From: Mytilus galloprovincialis
Lineage: Eukaryota; Mollusca; Bivalvia; Mytilida; Mytilidae
NCBI RefSeq assembly: GCF_965363235.1
Contig: NC_134838.1
Location: 7,135,001-7,199,000 of the forward strand
Length of the DNA: 64,000 nt
Direction: 5' to 3'
The notes under the pieces are model-generated. The model was not told where the DNA came from. It worked only from the letters and a program-made list of their open reading frames with translations, and made no database searches. Positions within the stretch are counted from its first letter, which is position 1; the number at the start of each line of letters is the position of its first letter. This document shows, in pieces, positions 53,418 through 64,000 of this stretch. Both the position numbers and the translations under genes were made by a program.

Positions 53418-53756
53418 ACAGAAGTGTTAAAATTTTTGATATATAAAGTTAGGAAGTAGCAATTTTGAACAGATCTAGAATTTGTATAAAAAAAATTTTT
53501 TCAGGTTTAAGATAGAAGCAAAACTAAACACTTACTGCACGATCCAGAGAGTGGAAGCTAGTAAAACTAAGCAAGTACACATGGACTTTATAGTAGAAAA
53601 AAATTGCAGAGAAGAAAAGAGAGATTTAGAATATGGGACAAGCTATATTTTATTTGTGACTAATACCATGCAACAATTTCAGACTCTTTTTGAAAAATTT
53701 TGGTAGCCCTTAAAAGGGCTGTTTAAGCTTTAAAAGCTTCAGGATGCTTCCTTTAT

Positions 53757-54353
53757 TTACTTCTTCTTTGGTGTCTTTGCCTTCTTTGGTTTAGCTGCAG
53801 CCTTTGTCTTCTTGGGAGATTTTGTGGCTTTCTTTGCAGATTTGGCAGCAGGTTTTGCAGCAGGTTTCTTTGCAGCTGGTTTCTTTGCTTTTGGTTTAGC
53901 TGCTTTCTTTTCACCTGCTGGTTTCTTTGCTGCAGGTTTCTTTGCGGCAGTCTTTTTGGTAGGTGTCTTTGCCTTCTTTGGCTTGGCGGCTTTAGGTTTA
54001 ACTACTTTCTTTGCTGGTTTCTTAGCTGGTTTAGCCACTTCCCCAATCTTAAAGCTTCCAGAAGCGCCGGTACCCTTCGACTGTTTCAAGCTGTTGCTCT
54101 TCACTCCTGATTTCAGAGCTAACTTCAAGTGAGTGTTTACTGTTTTTGCATCGCTACCAACGCTGAAGTTTGCTAAGATATACTTAAGGATGGCTTGACG
54201 GCTGGAGCCTCCACGCTCTTTCAAAGCAGATATAGCCTTTCCGACCATCTCGCTGTATTTTGGATGAGTAGCTACTTTCTTTGGTTTAGCTGCAGCTTTC
54301 TTCTTTGGTGACTTAGCTGGGGTCTTTACTACTGGTGCTGGTGCGTCTGACAT
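53757..54353 (-). CDS. H1: Histone H1 (copy 12)
   Basis: 198 residues, intact. The neighbouring segment B carries the Asp-to-Ala variant (VEASK for VEDSK). Confidence 0.98.
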   Translation of the reverse strand: MSDAPAPVVKTPAKSPKKKAAAKPKKVATHPKYSEMVGKAISALKERGGSSRQAILKYILANFSVGSDAKTVNTHLKLALKSGVKSNSLKQSKGTGASGSFKIGEVAKPAKKPAKKVVKPKAAKPKKAKTPTKKTAAKKPAAKKPAGEKKAAKPKAKKPAAKKPAAKPAAKSAKKATKSPKKTKAAAKPKKAKTPKKK

Positions 54354-55389
54354 TTTGCGGTTTTGGTTGTTGAACGATGTGTGCGAATGAACGACAGATT
54401 ACAATGTTTTCCAAACCTCACTGACATAGTGTAATTATCTATCTAACGCGGACCTCGACGAGAGCACCCTTAAACTTTCATGACAATCTAATTCAAACAG
54501 ATCGACAAGAAAATCTGTGTGCTTGTTCGACAAGTTTTAATCATTTGTTTCAAATAAATTGTACTTTTTGATATATAAATCATACACGAAAATCTTCAGC
54601 AGGAATTTTTCTTTCAGAATATATCATAAGAATTAAACAAAATACCACGAGTGAAGAAATATTTACGATTAATGTACAACTTGTCAATTTCTCTCGTGCG
54701 ATTCTTCATCAGAAAACGTGTTGTATTATTTCACAAAAACTAGATTGTGCCGTAAAAATGATATACATTTGTAGTAAAATCATTTCTTTATATGTTTTTG
54801 CTTTCAGATATACGTAGAAATAAAGAGACTTCCCAGAAATTTAGATTTTGCCTTCGATATGAAAGCACACAAAGATGGCAAACTTCGAAAGCGGGACTTC
54901 CTTGACCGAGATGAAAGACGTTTCAAATATTCGAATTTTTTACTGGAACTTTACAAGCTATAATTAGTATTTATTGTTTATTATTTGTTTTTGCTATAAT
55001 GAATTTTTGCTAATCAGAATCCTTTCAGAAAAATAGTGAATCATATAAGCCCTGGTCAAAAAGAAAGAGGCGATTTCAAATGACGACAAATGGCGGATAC
55101 CATATTATCACAGACGACCTAATTTAAAAAAAAAAATATATGTAGCCACATGCATGTGGAAGGAGTGGAATTCTTAAGTGTATATAACTTGACTTGCATG
55201 TATTTCACGTAAAAATATTTCACCATGCAGATGGGTATTGAAAAATAAATAAATTTATGAATGATTTATTTTCTGTTTTCTTCATTCATTGATAGCTAGA
55301 TATGTTGAATATTACATCCAAGTAAATTGGTAAAAAAAATCATAGAACAATTATGTTTGGTAGGAATGCAAAATTATAAGTAAAAAAAT

Positions 55390-55507
55390 GTCTACAACAC
55401 CCGGTATTCCCAGGCGGTCACCCATCCAAGTACTAACCGGGCTCGACGTTGCTTAACTTCGGTGATCGGACGAGAACCGGTGTTTTCAACGTGATATGGT
55501 CGTAGAC
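55390..55507 (-). rRNA. 5S rRNA: 5S ribosomal RNA (5S-a, unit 13)
   Basis: Intact 118 nt. Confidence 0.97.
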
Positions 55508-55647
55508 ACAGAAGTGTTAAAATTTTTGATATATAAGGTTAGGTAGTAGCATTTTTGAGAAGAAATTTATATAAAACAGATTTTTTTCTGAAGCAAAACT
55601 TCACATTAATTGTTTGGTAGAAATGCAAAATTATAGGTACAAAAAAT

Positions 55648-55765
55648 GTCTACAACACCCGGTATTCCCAGGCGGTCACCCATCCAAGTACTAACCGGGC
55701 TCGACGTTGCTTAACTTCGGTGATCGGACGAGAACCGGTGTTTTCAACGTGATATGGTCGTAGAC
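55648..55765 (-). rRNA. 5S rRNA: 5S ribosomal RNA (5S-b, unit 13)
   Basis: Intact 118 nt; partner of 55390. Confidence 0.97.
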
Positions 55766-56104
55766 ACAGAAGTGTTAAAATTTTTGATATATAAAGTTAG
55801 GAAGTAGCAATTTTGAACAGATCTAGAATTTGTATAAAAAAAATTTTTTCAGGTTTAAGATAGAAGCAAAACTAAACACTTACTGCACGATCCAGAGAGT
55901 GGAAGATAGTAAAACTAAGCAAGTACACATGGACTTTATAGTAGAAAAAAATTGCAGAGAAGAAAAGAGAGATTTAGAATATGGGACAAGCTATATTTTA
56001 TTTGTGACTAATACCATGCAACAATTTCAGACTCTTTTTGAAAAATTTTGGTAGCCCTTAAAAGGGCTGTTTAAGCTTTAAAAGCTTCAGGATGCTTCCT
56101 TTAT

Positions 56105-56701
56105 TTACTTCTTCTTTGGTGTCTTTGCCTTCTTTGGTTTAGCTGCAGCCTTTGTCTTCTTGGGAGATTTTGTGGCTTTCTTTGCAGATTTGGCAGCAGG
56201 TTTTGCAGCAGGTTTCTTTGCAGCTGGTTTCTTTGCTTTTGGTTTAGCTGCTTTCTTTTCACCTGCTGGTTTCTTTGCTGCAGGTTTCTTTGCGGCAGTC
56301 TTTTTGGTAGGTGTCTTTGCCTTCTTTGGCTTGGCGGCTTTAGGTTTAACTACTTTCTTTGCTGGTTTCTTAGCTGGTTTAGCCACTTCCCCAATCTTAA
56401 AGCTTCCAGAAGCGCCGGTACCCTTCGACTGTTTCAAGCTGTTGCTCTTCACTCCTGATTTCAGAGCTAACTTCAAGTGAGTGTTTACTGTTTTTGCATC
56501 GCTACCAACGCTGAAGTTTGCTAAGATATACTTAAGGATGGCTTGACGGCTGGAGCCTCCACGCTCTTTCAAAGCAGATATAGCCTTTCCGACCATCTCG
56601 CTGTATTTTGGATGAGTAGCTACTTTCTTTGGTTTAGCTGCAGCTTTCTTCTTTGGTGACTTAGCTGGGGTCTTTACTACTGGTGCTGGTGCGTCTGACA
56701 T
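56105..56701 (-). CDS. H1: Histone H1 (copy 13)
   Basis: 198 residues, intact. Confidence 0.98.
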   Translation of the reverse strand: MSDAPAPVVKTPAKSPKKKAAAKPKKVATHPKYSEMVGKAISALKERGGSSRQAILKYILANFSVGSDAKTVNTHLKLALKSGVKSNSLKQSKGTGASGSFKIGEVAKPAKKPAKKVVKPKAAKPKKAKTPTKKTAAKKPAAKKPAGEKKAAKPKAKKPAAKKPAAKPAAKSAKKATKSPKKTKAAAKPKKAKTPKKK

Positions 56702-57737
56702 TTTGCGGTTTTGGTTGTTGAACGATGTGTGCGAATGAACGACAGATTACAATGTTTTCCAAACCTCACTGACATAGTGTAATTATCTATCTAACGCGGA
56801 CCTCGACGAGAGCACCCTTAAACTTTCATGACAATCTAATTCAAACAGATCGACAAGAAAATCTGTGTGCTTGTTCGACAAGTTTTAATCATTTGTTTCA
56901 AATAAATTGTACTTTTTGATATATAAATCATACACGAAAATCTTCAGCAGGAATTTTTCTTTCAGAATATATCATAAGAATTAAACAAAATACCACGAGT
57001 GAAGAAATATTTACGATTAATGTACAACTTGTCAATTTCTCTCGTGCGATTCTTCATCAGAAAACGTGTTGTATTATTTCACAAAAACTAGATTGTGCCG
57101 TAAAAATGATATACATTTGTAGTAAAATCATTTCTTTATATGTTTTTGCTTTCAGATATACGTAGAAATAAAGAGACTTCCCAGAAATTTAGATTTTGCC
57201 TTCGATATGAAAGCACACAAAGATGGCAAACTTCGAAAGCGGGACTTCCTTGACCGAGATGAAAGACGTTTCAAATATTCGAATTTTTTACTGGAACTTT
57301 ACAAGCTATAATTAGTATTTATTGTTTATTATTTGTTTTTGCTATAATGAATTTTTGCTAATCAGAATCCTTTCAGAAAAATAGTGAATCATATAAGCCC
57401 TGGTCAAAAAGAAAGAGGCGATTTCAAATGACGACAAATGGCGGATACCATATTATCACAGACGACCTAATTTAAAAAAAAAAATATATGTAGCCACATG
57501 CATGTGGAAGGAGTGGAATTCTTAAGTGTATATAACTTGACTTGCATGTATTTCACGTAAAAATATTTCACCATGCAGATGGGTATTGAAAAATAAATAA
57601 ATTTATGAATGATTTATTTTCTGTTTTCTTCATTCATTGATAGCTAGATATGTTGAATATTACATCCAAGTAAATTAGTAAAAAAAATCATAGAACAATT
57701 ATGTTTGGTAGGAATGCAAAATTATAAGTAAAAAAAT

Positions 57738-57855
57738 GTCTACAACACCCGGTATTCCCAGGCGGTCACCCATCCAAGTACTAACCGGGCTCGACGTTGC
57801 TTAACTTCGGTGATCGGACGAGAACCGGTGTTTTCAACGTGATATGGTCGTAGAC
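57738..57855 (-). rRNA. 5S rRNA: 5S ribosomal RNA (5S-a, unit 14)
   Basis: Intact 118 nt. Confidence 0.97.
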
Positions 57856-57995
57856 ACAGAAGTGTTAAAATTTTTGATATATAAGGTTAGGTAGTAGCAT
57901 TTTTGAGAAGAAATTTATATAAAACAGATTTTTTTCTGAAGCAAAACTTCACATTAATTGTTTGGTAGAAATGCAAAATTATAGGTACAAAAAAT

Positions 57996-58113
57996 GTCTA
58001 CAACACCCGGTATTCCCAGGCGGTCACCCATCCAAGTACTAACCGGGCTCGACGTTGCTTAACTTCGGTGATCGGACGAGAACCGGTGTTTTCAACGTGA
58101 TATGGTCGTAGAC
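57996..58113 (-). rRNA. 5S rRNA: 5S ribosomal RNA (5S-b, unit 14)
   Basis: Intact 118 nt; partner of 57738. Confidence 0.97.
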
Positions 58114-58452
58114 ACAGAAGTGTTAAAATTTTTGATATATAAAGTTAGGAAGTAGCAATTTTGAACAGATCTAGAATTTGTATAAAAAAAATTTTTTCAG
58201 GTTTAAGATAGAAGCAAAACTAAACACTTACTGCACGATCCAGAGAGTGGAAGCTAGTAAAACTAAGCAAGTACACATGGACTTTATAGTAGAAAAAAAT
58301 TGCAGAGAAGAAAAGAGAGATTTAGAATATGGGACAAGCTATATTTTATTTGTGACTAATACCATGCAACAATTTCAGACTCTTTTTGAAAAATTTTGGT
58401 AGCCCTTAAAAGGGCTGTTTAAGCTTTAAAAGCTTCAGGATGCTTCCTTTAT

Positions 58453-59049
58453 TTACTTCTTCTTTGGTGTCTTTGCCTTCTTTGGTTTAGCTGCAGCCTT
58501 TGTCTTCTTGGGAGATTTTGTGGCTTTCTTTGCAGATTTGGCAGCAGGTTTTGCAGCAGGTTTCTTTGCAGCTGGTTTCTTTGCTTTTGGTTTAGCTGCT
58601 TTCTTTTCACCTGCTGGTTTCTTTGCTGCAGGTTTCTTTGCGGCAGTCTTTTTGGTAGGTGTCTTTGCCTTCTTTGGCTTGGCGGCTTTAGGTTTAACTA
58701 CTTTCTTTGCTGGTTTCTTAGCTGGTTTAGCCACTTCCCCAATCTTAAAGCTTCCAGAAGCGCCGGTACCCTTCGACTGTTTCAAGCTGTTGCTCTTCAC
58801 TCCTGATTTCAGAGCTAACTTCAAGTGAGTGTTTACTGTTTTTGCATCGCTACCAACGCTGAAGTTTGCTAAGATATACTTAAGGATGGCTTGACGGCTG
58901 GAGCCTCCACGCTCTTTCAAAGCAGATATAGCCTTTCCGACCATCTCGCTGTATTTTGGATGAGTAGCTACTTTCTTTGGTTTAGCTGCAGCTTTCTTCT
59001 TTGGTGACTTAGCTGGGGTCTTTACTACTGGTGCTGGTGCGTCTGACAT
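58453..59049 (-). CDS. H1: Histone H1 (copy 14)
   Basis: 198 residues, intact; VEASK variant in the neighbouring segment B. Confidence 0.98.
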   Translation of the reverse strand: MSDAPAPVVKTPAKSPKKKAAAKPKKVATHPKYSEMVGKAISALKERGGSSRQAILKYILANFSVGSDAKTVNTHLKLALKSGVKSNSLKQSKGTGASGSFKIGEVAKPAKKPAKKVVKPKAAKPKKAKTPTKKTAAKKPAAKKPAGEKKAAKPKAKKPAAKKPAAKPAAKSAKKATKSPKKTKAAAKPKKAKTPKKK

Positions 59050-60085
59050 TTTGCGGTTTTGGTTGTTGAACGATGTGTGCGAATGAACGACAGATTACAA
59101 TGTTTTCCAAACCTCACTGACATAGTGTAATTATCTATCTAACGCGGACCTCGACGAGAGCACCCTTAAACTTTCATGACAATCTAATTCAAACAGATCG
59201 ACAAGAAAATCTGTGTGCTTGTTCGACAAGTTTTAATCATTTGTTTCAAATAAATTGTACTTTTTGATATATAAATCATACACGAAAATCTTCAGCAGGA
59301 ATTTTTCTTTCAGAATATATCATAAGAATTAAACAAAATACCACGAGTGAAGAAATATTTACGATTAATGTACAACTTGTCAATTTCTCTCGTGCGATTC
59401 TTCATCAGAAAACGTGTTGTATTATTTCACAAAAACTAGATTGTGCCGTAAAAATGATATACATTTGTAGTAAAATCATTTCTTTATATGTTTTTGCTTT
59501 CAGATATACGTAGAAATAAAGAGACTTCCCAGAAATTTAGATTTTGCCTTCGATATGAAAGCACACAAAGATGGCAAACTTCGAAAGCGGGACTTCCTTG
59601 ACCGAGATGAAAGACGTTTCAAATATTCGAATTTTTTACTGGAACTTTACAAGCTATAATTAGTATTTATTGTTTATTATTTGTTTTTGCTATAATGAAT
59701 TTTTGCTAATCAGAATCCTTTCAGAAAAATAGTGAATCATATAAGCCCTGGTCAAAAAGAAAGAGGCGATTTCAAATGACGACAAATGGCGGATACCATA
59801 TTATCACAGACGACCTAATTTAAAAAAAAAAATATATGTAGCCACATGCATGTGGAAGGAGTGGAATTCTTAAGTGTATATAACTTGACTTGCATGTATT
59901 TCACGTAAAAATATTTCACCATGCAGATGGGTATTGAAAAATAAATAAATTTATGAATGATTTATTTTCTGTTTTCTTCATTCATTGATAGCTAGATATG
60001 TTGAATATTACATCCAAGTAAATTAGTAAAAAAAATCATAGAACAATTATGTTTGGTAGGAATGCAAAATTATAAGTAAAAAAAT

Positions 60086-60203
60086 GTCTACAACACCCGG
60101 TATTCCCAGGCGGTCACCCATCCAAGTACTAACCGGGCTCGACGTTGCTTAACTTCGGTGATCGGACGAGAACCGGTGTTTTCAACGTGATATGGTCGTA
60201 GAC
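60086..60203 (-). rRNA. 5S rRNA: 5S ribosomal RNA (5S-a, unit 15)
   Basis: Intact 118 nt. Confidence 0.97.
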
Positions 60204-60343
60204 ACAGAAGTGTTAAAATTTTTGATATATAAGGTTAGGTAGTAGCATTTTTGAGAAGAAATTTATATAAAACAGATTTTTTTCTGAAGCAAAACTTCAC
60301 ATTAATTGTTTGGTAGAAATGCAAAATTATAGGTACAAAAAAT

Positions 60344-60461
60344 GTCTACAACACCCGGTATTCCCAGGCGGTCACCCATCCAAGTACTAACCGGGCTCGA
60401 CGTTGCTTAACTTCGGTGATCGGACGAGAACCGGTGTTTTCAACGTGATATGGTCGTAGAC
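60344..60461 (-). rRNA. 5S rRNA: 5S ribosomal RNA (5S-b, unit 15)
   Basis: Intact 118 nt; partner of 60086. Confidence 0.97.
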
Positions 60462-60800
60462 ACAGAAGTGTTAAAATTTTTGATATATAAAGTTAGGAAG
60501 TAGCAATTTTGAACAGATCTAGAATTTGTATAAAAAAAATTTTTTCAGGTTTAAGATAGAAGCAAAACTAAACACTTACTGCACGATCCAGAGAGTGGAA
60601 GCTAGTAAAACTAAGCAAGTACACATGGACTTTATAGTAGAAAAAAATTGCAGAGAAGAAAAGAGAGATTTAGAATATGGGACAAGCTATATTTTATTTG
60701 TGACTAATACCATGCAACAATTTCAGACTCTTTTTGAAAAATTTTGGTAGCCCTTAAAAGGGCTGTTTAAGCTTTAAAAGCTTCAGGATGCTTCCTTTAT

Positions 60801-61397
60801 TTACTTCTTCTTTGGTGTCTTTGCCTTCTTTGGTTTAGCTGCAGCCTTTGTCTTCTTGGGAGATTTTGTGGCTTTCTTTGCAGATTTGGCAGCAGGTTTT
60901 GCAGCAGGTTTCTTTGCAGCTGGTTTCTTTGCTTTTGGTTTAGCTGCTTTCTTTTCACCTGCTGGTTTCTTTGCTGCAGGTTTCTTTGCGGCAGTCTTTT
61001 TGGTAGGTGTCTTTGCCTTCTTTGGCTTGGCGGCTTTAGGTTTAACTACTTTCTTTGCTGGTTTCTTAGCTGGTTTAGCCACTTCCCCAATCTTAAAGCT
61101 TCCAGAAGCGCCGGTACCCTTCGACTGTTTCAAGCTGTTGCTCTTCACTCCTGATTTCAGAGCTAACTTCAAGTGAGTGTTTACTGTTTTTGCATCGCTA
61201 CCAACGCTGAAGTTTGCTAAGATATACTTAAGGATGGCTTGACGGCTGGAGCCTCCACGCTCTTTCAAAGCAGATATAGCCTTTCCGACCATCTCGCTGT
61301 ATTTTGGATGAGTAGCTACTTTCTTTGGTTTAGCTGCAGCTTTCTTCTTTGGTGACTTAGCTGGGGTCTTTACTACTGGTGCTGGTGCGTCTGACAT
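60801..61397 (-). CDS. H1: Histone H1 (copy 15)
   Basis: 198 residues, intact; VEASK variant in the neighbouring segment B. Confidence 0.98.
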   Translation of the reverse strand: MSDAPAPVVKTPAKSPKKKAAAKPKKVATHPKYSEMVGKAISALKERGGSSRQAILKYILANFSVGSDAKTVNTHLKLALKSGVKSNSLKQSKGTGASGSFKIGEVAKPAKKPAKKVVKPKAAKPKKAKTPTKKTAAKKPAAKKPAGEKKAAKPKAKKPAAKKPAAKPAAKSAKKATKSPKKTKAAAKPKKAKTPKKK

Positions 61398-62433
61398 TTT
61401 GCGGTTTTGGTTGTTGAACGATGTGTGCGAATGAACGACAGATTACAATGTTTTCCAAACCTCACTGACATAGTGTAATTATCTATCTAACGCGGACCTC
61501 GACGAGAGCACCCTTAAACTTTCATGACAATCTAATTCAAACAGATCGACAAGAAAATCTGTGTGCTTGTTCGACAAGTTTTAATCATTTGTTTCAAATA
61601 AATTGTACTTTTTGATATATAAATCATACACGAAAATCTTCAGCAGGAATTTTTCTTTCAGAATATATCATAAGAATTAAACAAAATACCACGAGTGAAG
61701 AAATATTTACGATTAATGTACAACTTGTCAATTTCTCTCGTGCGATTCTTCATCAGAAAACGTGTTGTATTATTTCACAAAAACTAGATTGTGCCGTAAA
61801 AATGATATACATTTGTAGTAAAATCATTTCTTTATATGTTTTTGCTTTCAGATATACGTAGAAATAAAGAGACTTCCCAGAAATTTAGATTTTGCCTTCG
61901 ATATGAAAGCACACAAAGATGGCAAACTTCGAAAGCGGGACTTCCTTGACCGAGATGAAAGACGTTTCAAATATTCGAATTTTTTACTGGAACTTTACAA
62001 GCTATAATTAGTATTTATTGTTTATTATTTGTTTTTGCTATAATGAATTTTTGCTAATCAGAATCCTTTCAGAAAAATAGTGAATCATATAAGCCCTGGT
62101 CAAAAAGAAAGAGGCGATTTCAAATGACGACAAATGGCGGATACCATATTATCACAGACGACCTAATTTAAAAAAAAAAATATATGTAGCCACATGCATG
62201 TGGAAGGAGTGGAATTCTTAAGTGTATATAACTTGACTTGCATGTATTTCACGTAAAAATATTTCACCATGCAGATGGGTATTGAAAAATAAATAAATTT
62301 ATGAATGATTTATTTTCTGTTTTCTTCATTCATTGATAGCTAGATATGTTGAATATTACATCCAAGTAAATTGGTAAAAAAAATCATAGAACAATTATGT
62401 TTGGTAGGAATGCAAAATTATAAGTAAAAAAAT

Positions 62434-62551
62434 GTCTACAACACCCGGTATTCCCAGGCGGTCACCCATCCAAGTACTAACCGGGCTCGACGTTGCTTAA
62501 CTTCGGTGATCGGACGAGAACCGGTGTTTTCAACGTGATATGGTCGTAGAC
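62434..62551 (-). rRNA. 5S rRNA: 5S ribosomal RNA (5S-a, unit 16)
   Basis: Intact 118 nt. Confidence 0.97.
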
Positions 62552-62691
62552 ACAGAAGTGTTAAAATTTTTGATATATAAGGTTAGGTAGTAGCATTTTT
62601 GAGAAGAAATTTATATAAAACAGATTTTTTTCTGAAGCAAAACTTCACATTAATTGTTTGGTAGAAATGCAAAATTATAGGTACAAAAAAT

Positions 62692-62809
62692 GTCTACAAC
62701 ACCCGGTATTCCCAGGCGGTCACCCATCCAAGTACTAACCGGGCTCGACGTTGCTTAACTTCGGTGATCGGACGAGAACCGGTGTTTTCAACGTGATATG
62801 GTCGTAGAC
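62692..62809 (-). rRNA. 5S rRNA: 5S ribosomal RNA (5S-b, unit 16)
   Basis: Intact 118 nt; partner of 62434. Confidence 0.97.
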
Positions 62810-63148
62810 ACAGAAGTGTTAAAATTTTTGATATATAAAGTTAGGAAGTAGCAATTTTGAACAGATCTAGAATTTGTATAAAAAAAATTTTTTCAGGTTT
62901 AAGATAGAAGCAAAACTAAACACTTACTGCACGATCCAGAGAGTGGAAGATAGTAAAACTAAGCAAGTACACATGGACTTTATAGTAGAAAAAAATTGCA
63001 GAGAAGAAAAGAGAGATTTAGAATATGGGACAAGCTATATTTTATTTGTGACTAATACCATGCAACAATTTCAGACTCTTTTTGAAAAATTTTGGTAGCC
63101 CTTAAAAGGGCTGTTTAAGCTTTAAAAGCTTCAGGATGCTTCCTTTAT

Positions 63149-63745
63149 TTACTTCTTCTTTGGTGTCTTTGCCTTCTTTGGTTTAGCTGCAGCCTTTGTC
63201 TTCTTGGGAGATTTTGTGGCTTTCTTTGCAGATTTGGCAGCAGGTTTTGCAGCAGGTTTCTTTGCAGCTGGTTTCTTTGCTTTTGGTTTAGCTGCTTTCT
63301 TTTCACCTGCTGGTTTCTTTGCTGCAGGTTTCTTTGCGGCAGTCTTTTTGGTAGGTGTCTTTGCCTTCTTTGGCTTGGCGGCTTTAGGTTTAACTACTTT
63401 CTTTGCTGGTTTCTTAGCTGGTTTAGCCACTTCCCCAATCTTAAAGCTTCCAGAAGCGCCGGTACCCTTCGACTGTTTCAAGCTGTTGCTCTTCACTCCT
63501 GATTTCAGAGCTAACTTCAAGTGAGTGTTTACTGTTTTTGCATCGCTACCAACGCTGAAGTTTGCTAAGATATACTTAAGGATGGCTTGACGGCTGGAGC
63601 CTCCACGCTCTTTCAAAGCAGATATAGCCTTTCCGACCATCTCGCTGTATTTTGGATGAGTAGCTACTTTCTTTGGTTTAGCTGCAGCTTTCTTCTTTGG
63701 TGACTTAGCTGGGGTCTTTACTACTGGTGCTGGTGCGTCTGACAT
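63149..63745 (-). CDS. H1: Histone H1 (copy 16)
   Basis: 198 residues, intact. Its upstream region continues to the end of the window, so the array does not end here. Confidence 0.98.
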   Translation of the reverse strand: MSDAPAPVVKTPAKSPKKKAAAKPKKVATHPKYSEMVGKAISALKERGGSSRQAILKYILANFSVGSDAKTVNTHLKLALKSGVKSNSLKQSKGTGASGSFKIGEVAKPAKKPAKKVVKPKAAKPKKAKTPTKKTAAKKPAAKKPAGEKKAAKPKAKKPAAKKPAAKPAAKSAKKATKSPKKTKAAAKPKKAKTPKKK

Positions 63746-64000
63746 TTTGCGGTTTTGGTTGTTGAACGATGTGTGCGAATGAACGACAGATTACAATGTT
63801 TTCCAAACCTCACTGACATAGTGTAATTATCTATCTAACGCGGACCTCGACGAGAGCACCCTTAAACTTTCATGACAATCTAATTCAAACAGATCGACAA
63901 GAAAATCTGTGTGCTTGTTCGACAAGTTTTAATCATTTGTTTCAAATAAATTGTACTTTTTGATATATAAATCATACACGAAAATCTTCAGCAGGAATTT

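Larger units (their letters stand above)
25341..64000. repeat. Tandem array of the 2348-bp H1/5S unit (16 complete H1 copies plus a partial one)
   Basis: H1 start-to-start spacing is 2348 bp almost throughout (2350 for the third copy, 2979 where a retroposon is inserted). Order on the + strand within a unit: segment A (+), an AT-rich spacer with the palindrome CCACATGCATGTGG, 5S-a (-), 140-bp spacer, 5S-b (-), segment B (+), histone hairpin, H1 (-), H1 upstream region. The 5S pair arose by a 258-bp duplication, since the flanks of both copies are alike (tttggtaggaatgcaaaattata before each, gttaggtagtagca/gttaggaagtagca after each). Units differ by only a handful of bases. The array continues past the window end. 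Confidence 0.97.

Overview
The window is animal nuclear DNA, AT-rich and intron-rich. It almost certainly comes from a marine mussel of the genus Mytilus or a close relative. Three things point there: a 198-residue linker histone H1 of the mussel type, the tight linkage of H1 with 5S rRNA genes, and several interspersed repeats familiar from mussel genomes (a Ser/Leu-tRNA-headed SINE, a TTAA-flanked MITE, and 169-bp repeats with a 'gtcacatttttctcagg' core).

Region 1 (1 to about 25,240) carries the 5' and middle part of an iRhom (RHBDF-type inactive rhomboid) gene on the + strand. I can place ten exons and one candidate 27-nt microexon between 4113 and 24865, all with GT/AG borders and compatible phases. 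They encode the cytosolic N-terminal region, the first membrane segment and the cysteine-rich iRhom homology domain. The exons for the rhomboid-like membrane core are absent. The introns hold two kinds of SINE, a MITE, a long perfect hairpin and a 2.24-kb inverted-repeat DNA transposon inserted with a 3-bp duplication into a 169-bp tandem repeat.

A run of exactly 100 N (25241-25340) separates this from region 2 (25341 to 64000), a tandem array that runs off the end of the window. The repeat unit is 2348 bp. Each unit holds, read along the + strand: a plus-strand exon-like segment A (52 codons including stop), two 5S rRNA genes on the minus strand 140 bp apart, a plus-strand exon-like segment B (66 residues plus stop), a histone-type 3' hairpin, and an intronless H1 gene on the minus strand. 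The window has 16 full-length H1 copies (one frameshifted), one H1 cut by the gap, and 32 5S genes.

The units are nearly identical, which fits concerted evolution, but they are not perfectly so. A few diagnostic variants are distributed in blocks and in an alternating pattern along the array. One unit junction (31.6-33.8 kb) has a cluster of indels. One unit carries a 620-bp poly-A-tailed retroposon 53 bp upstream of its H1 start codon. H1 and 5S genes are co-oriented, so Pol II (H1) and Pol III (5S) products come from the same strand. Segments A and B are unexplained passengers on the other strand. Whether the array truly lies within the iRhom gene or was joined to it by scaffolding cannot be decided from the sequence.
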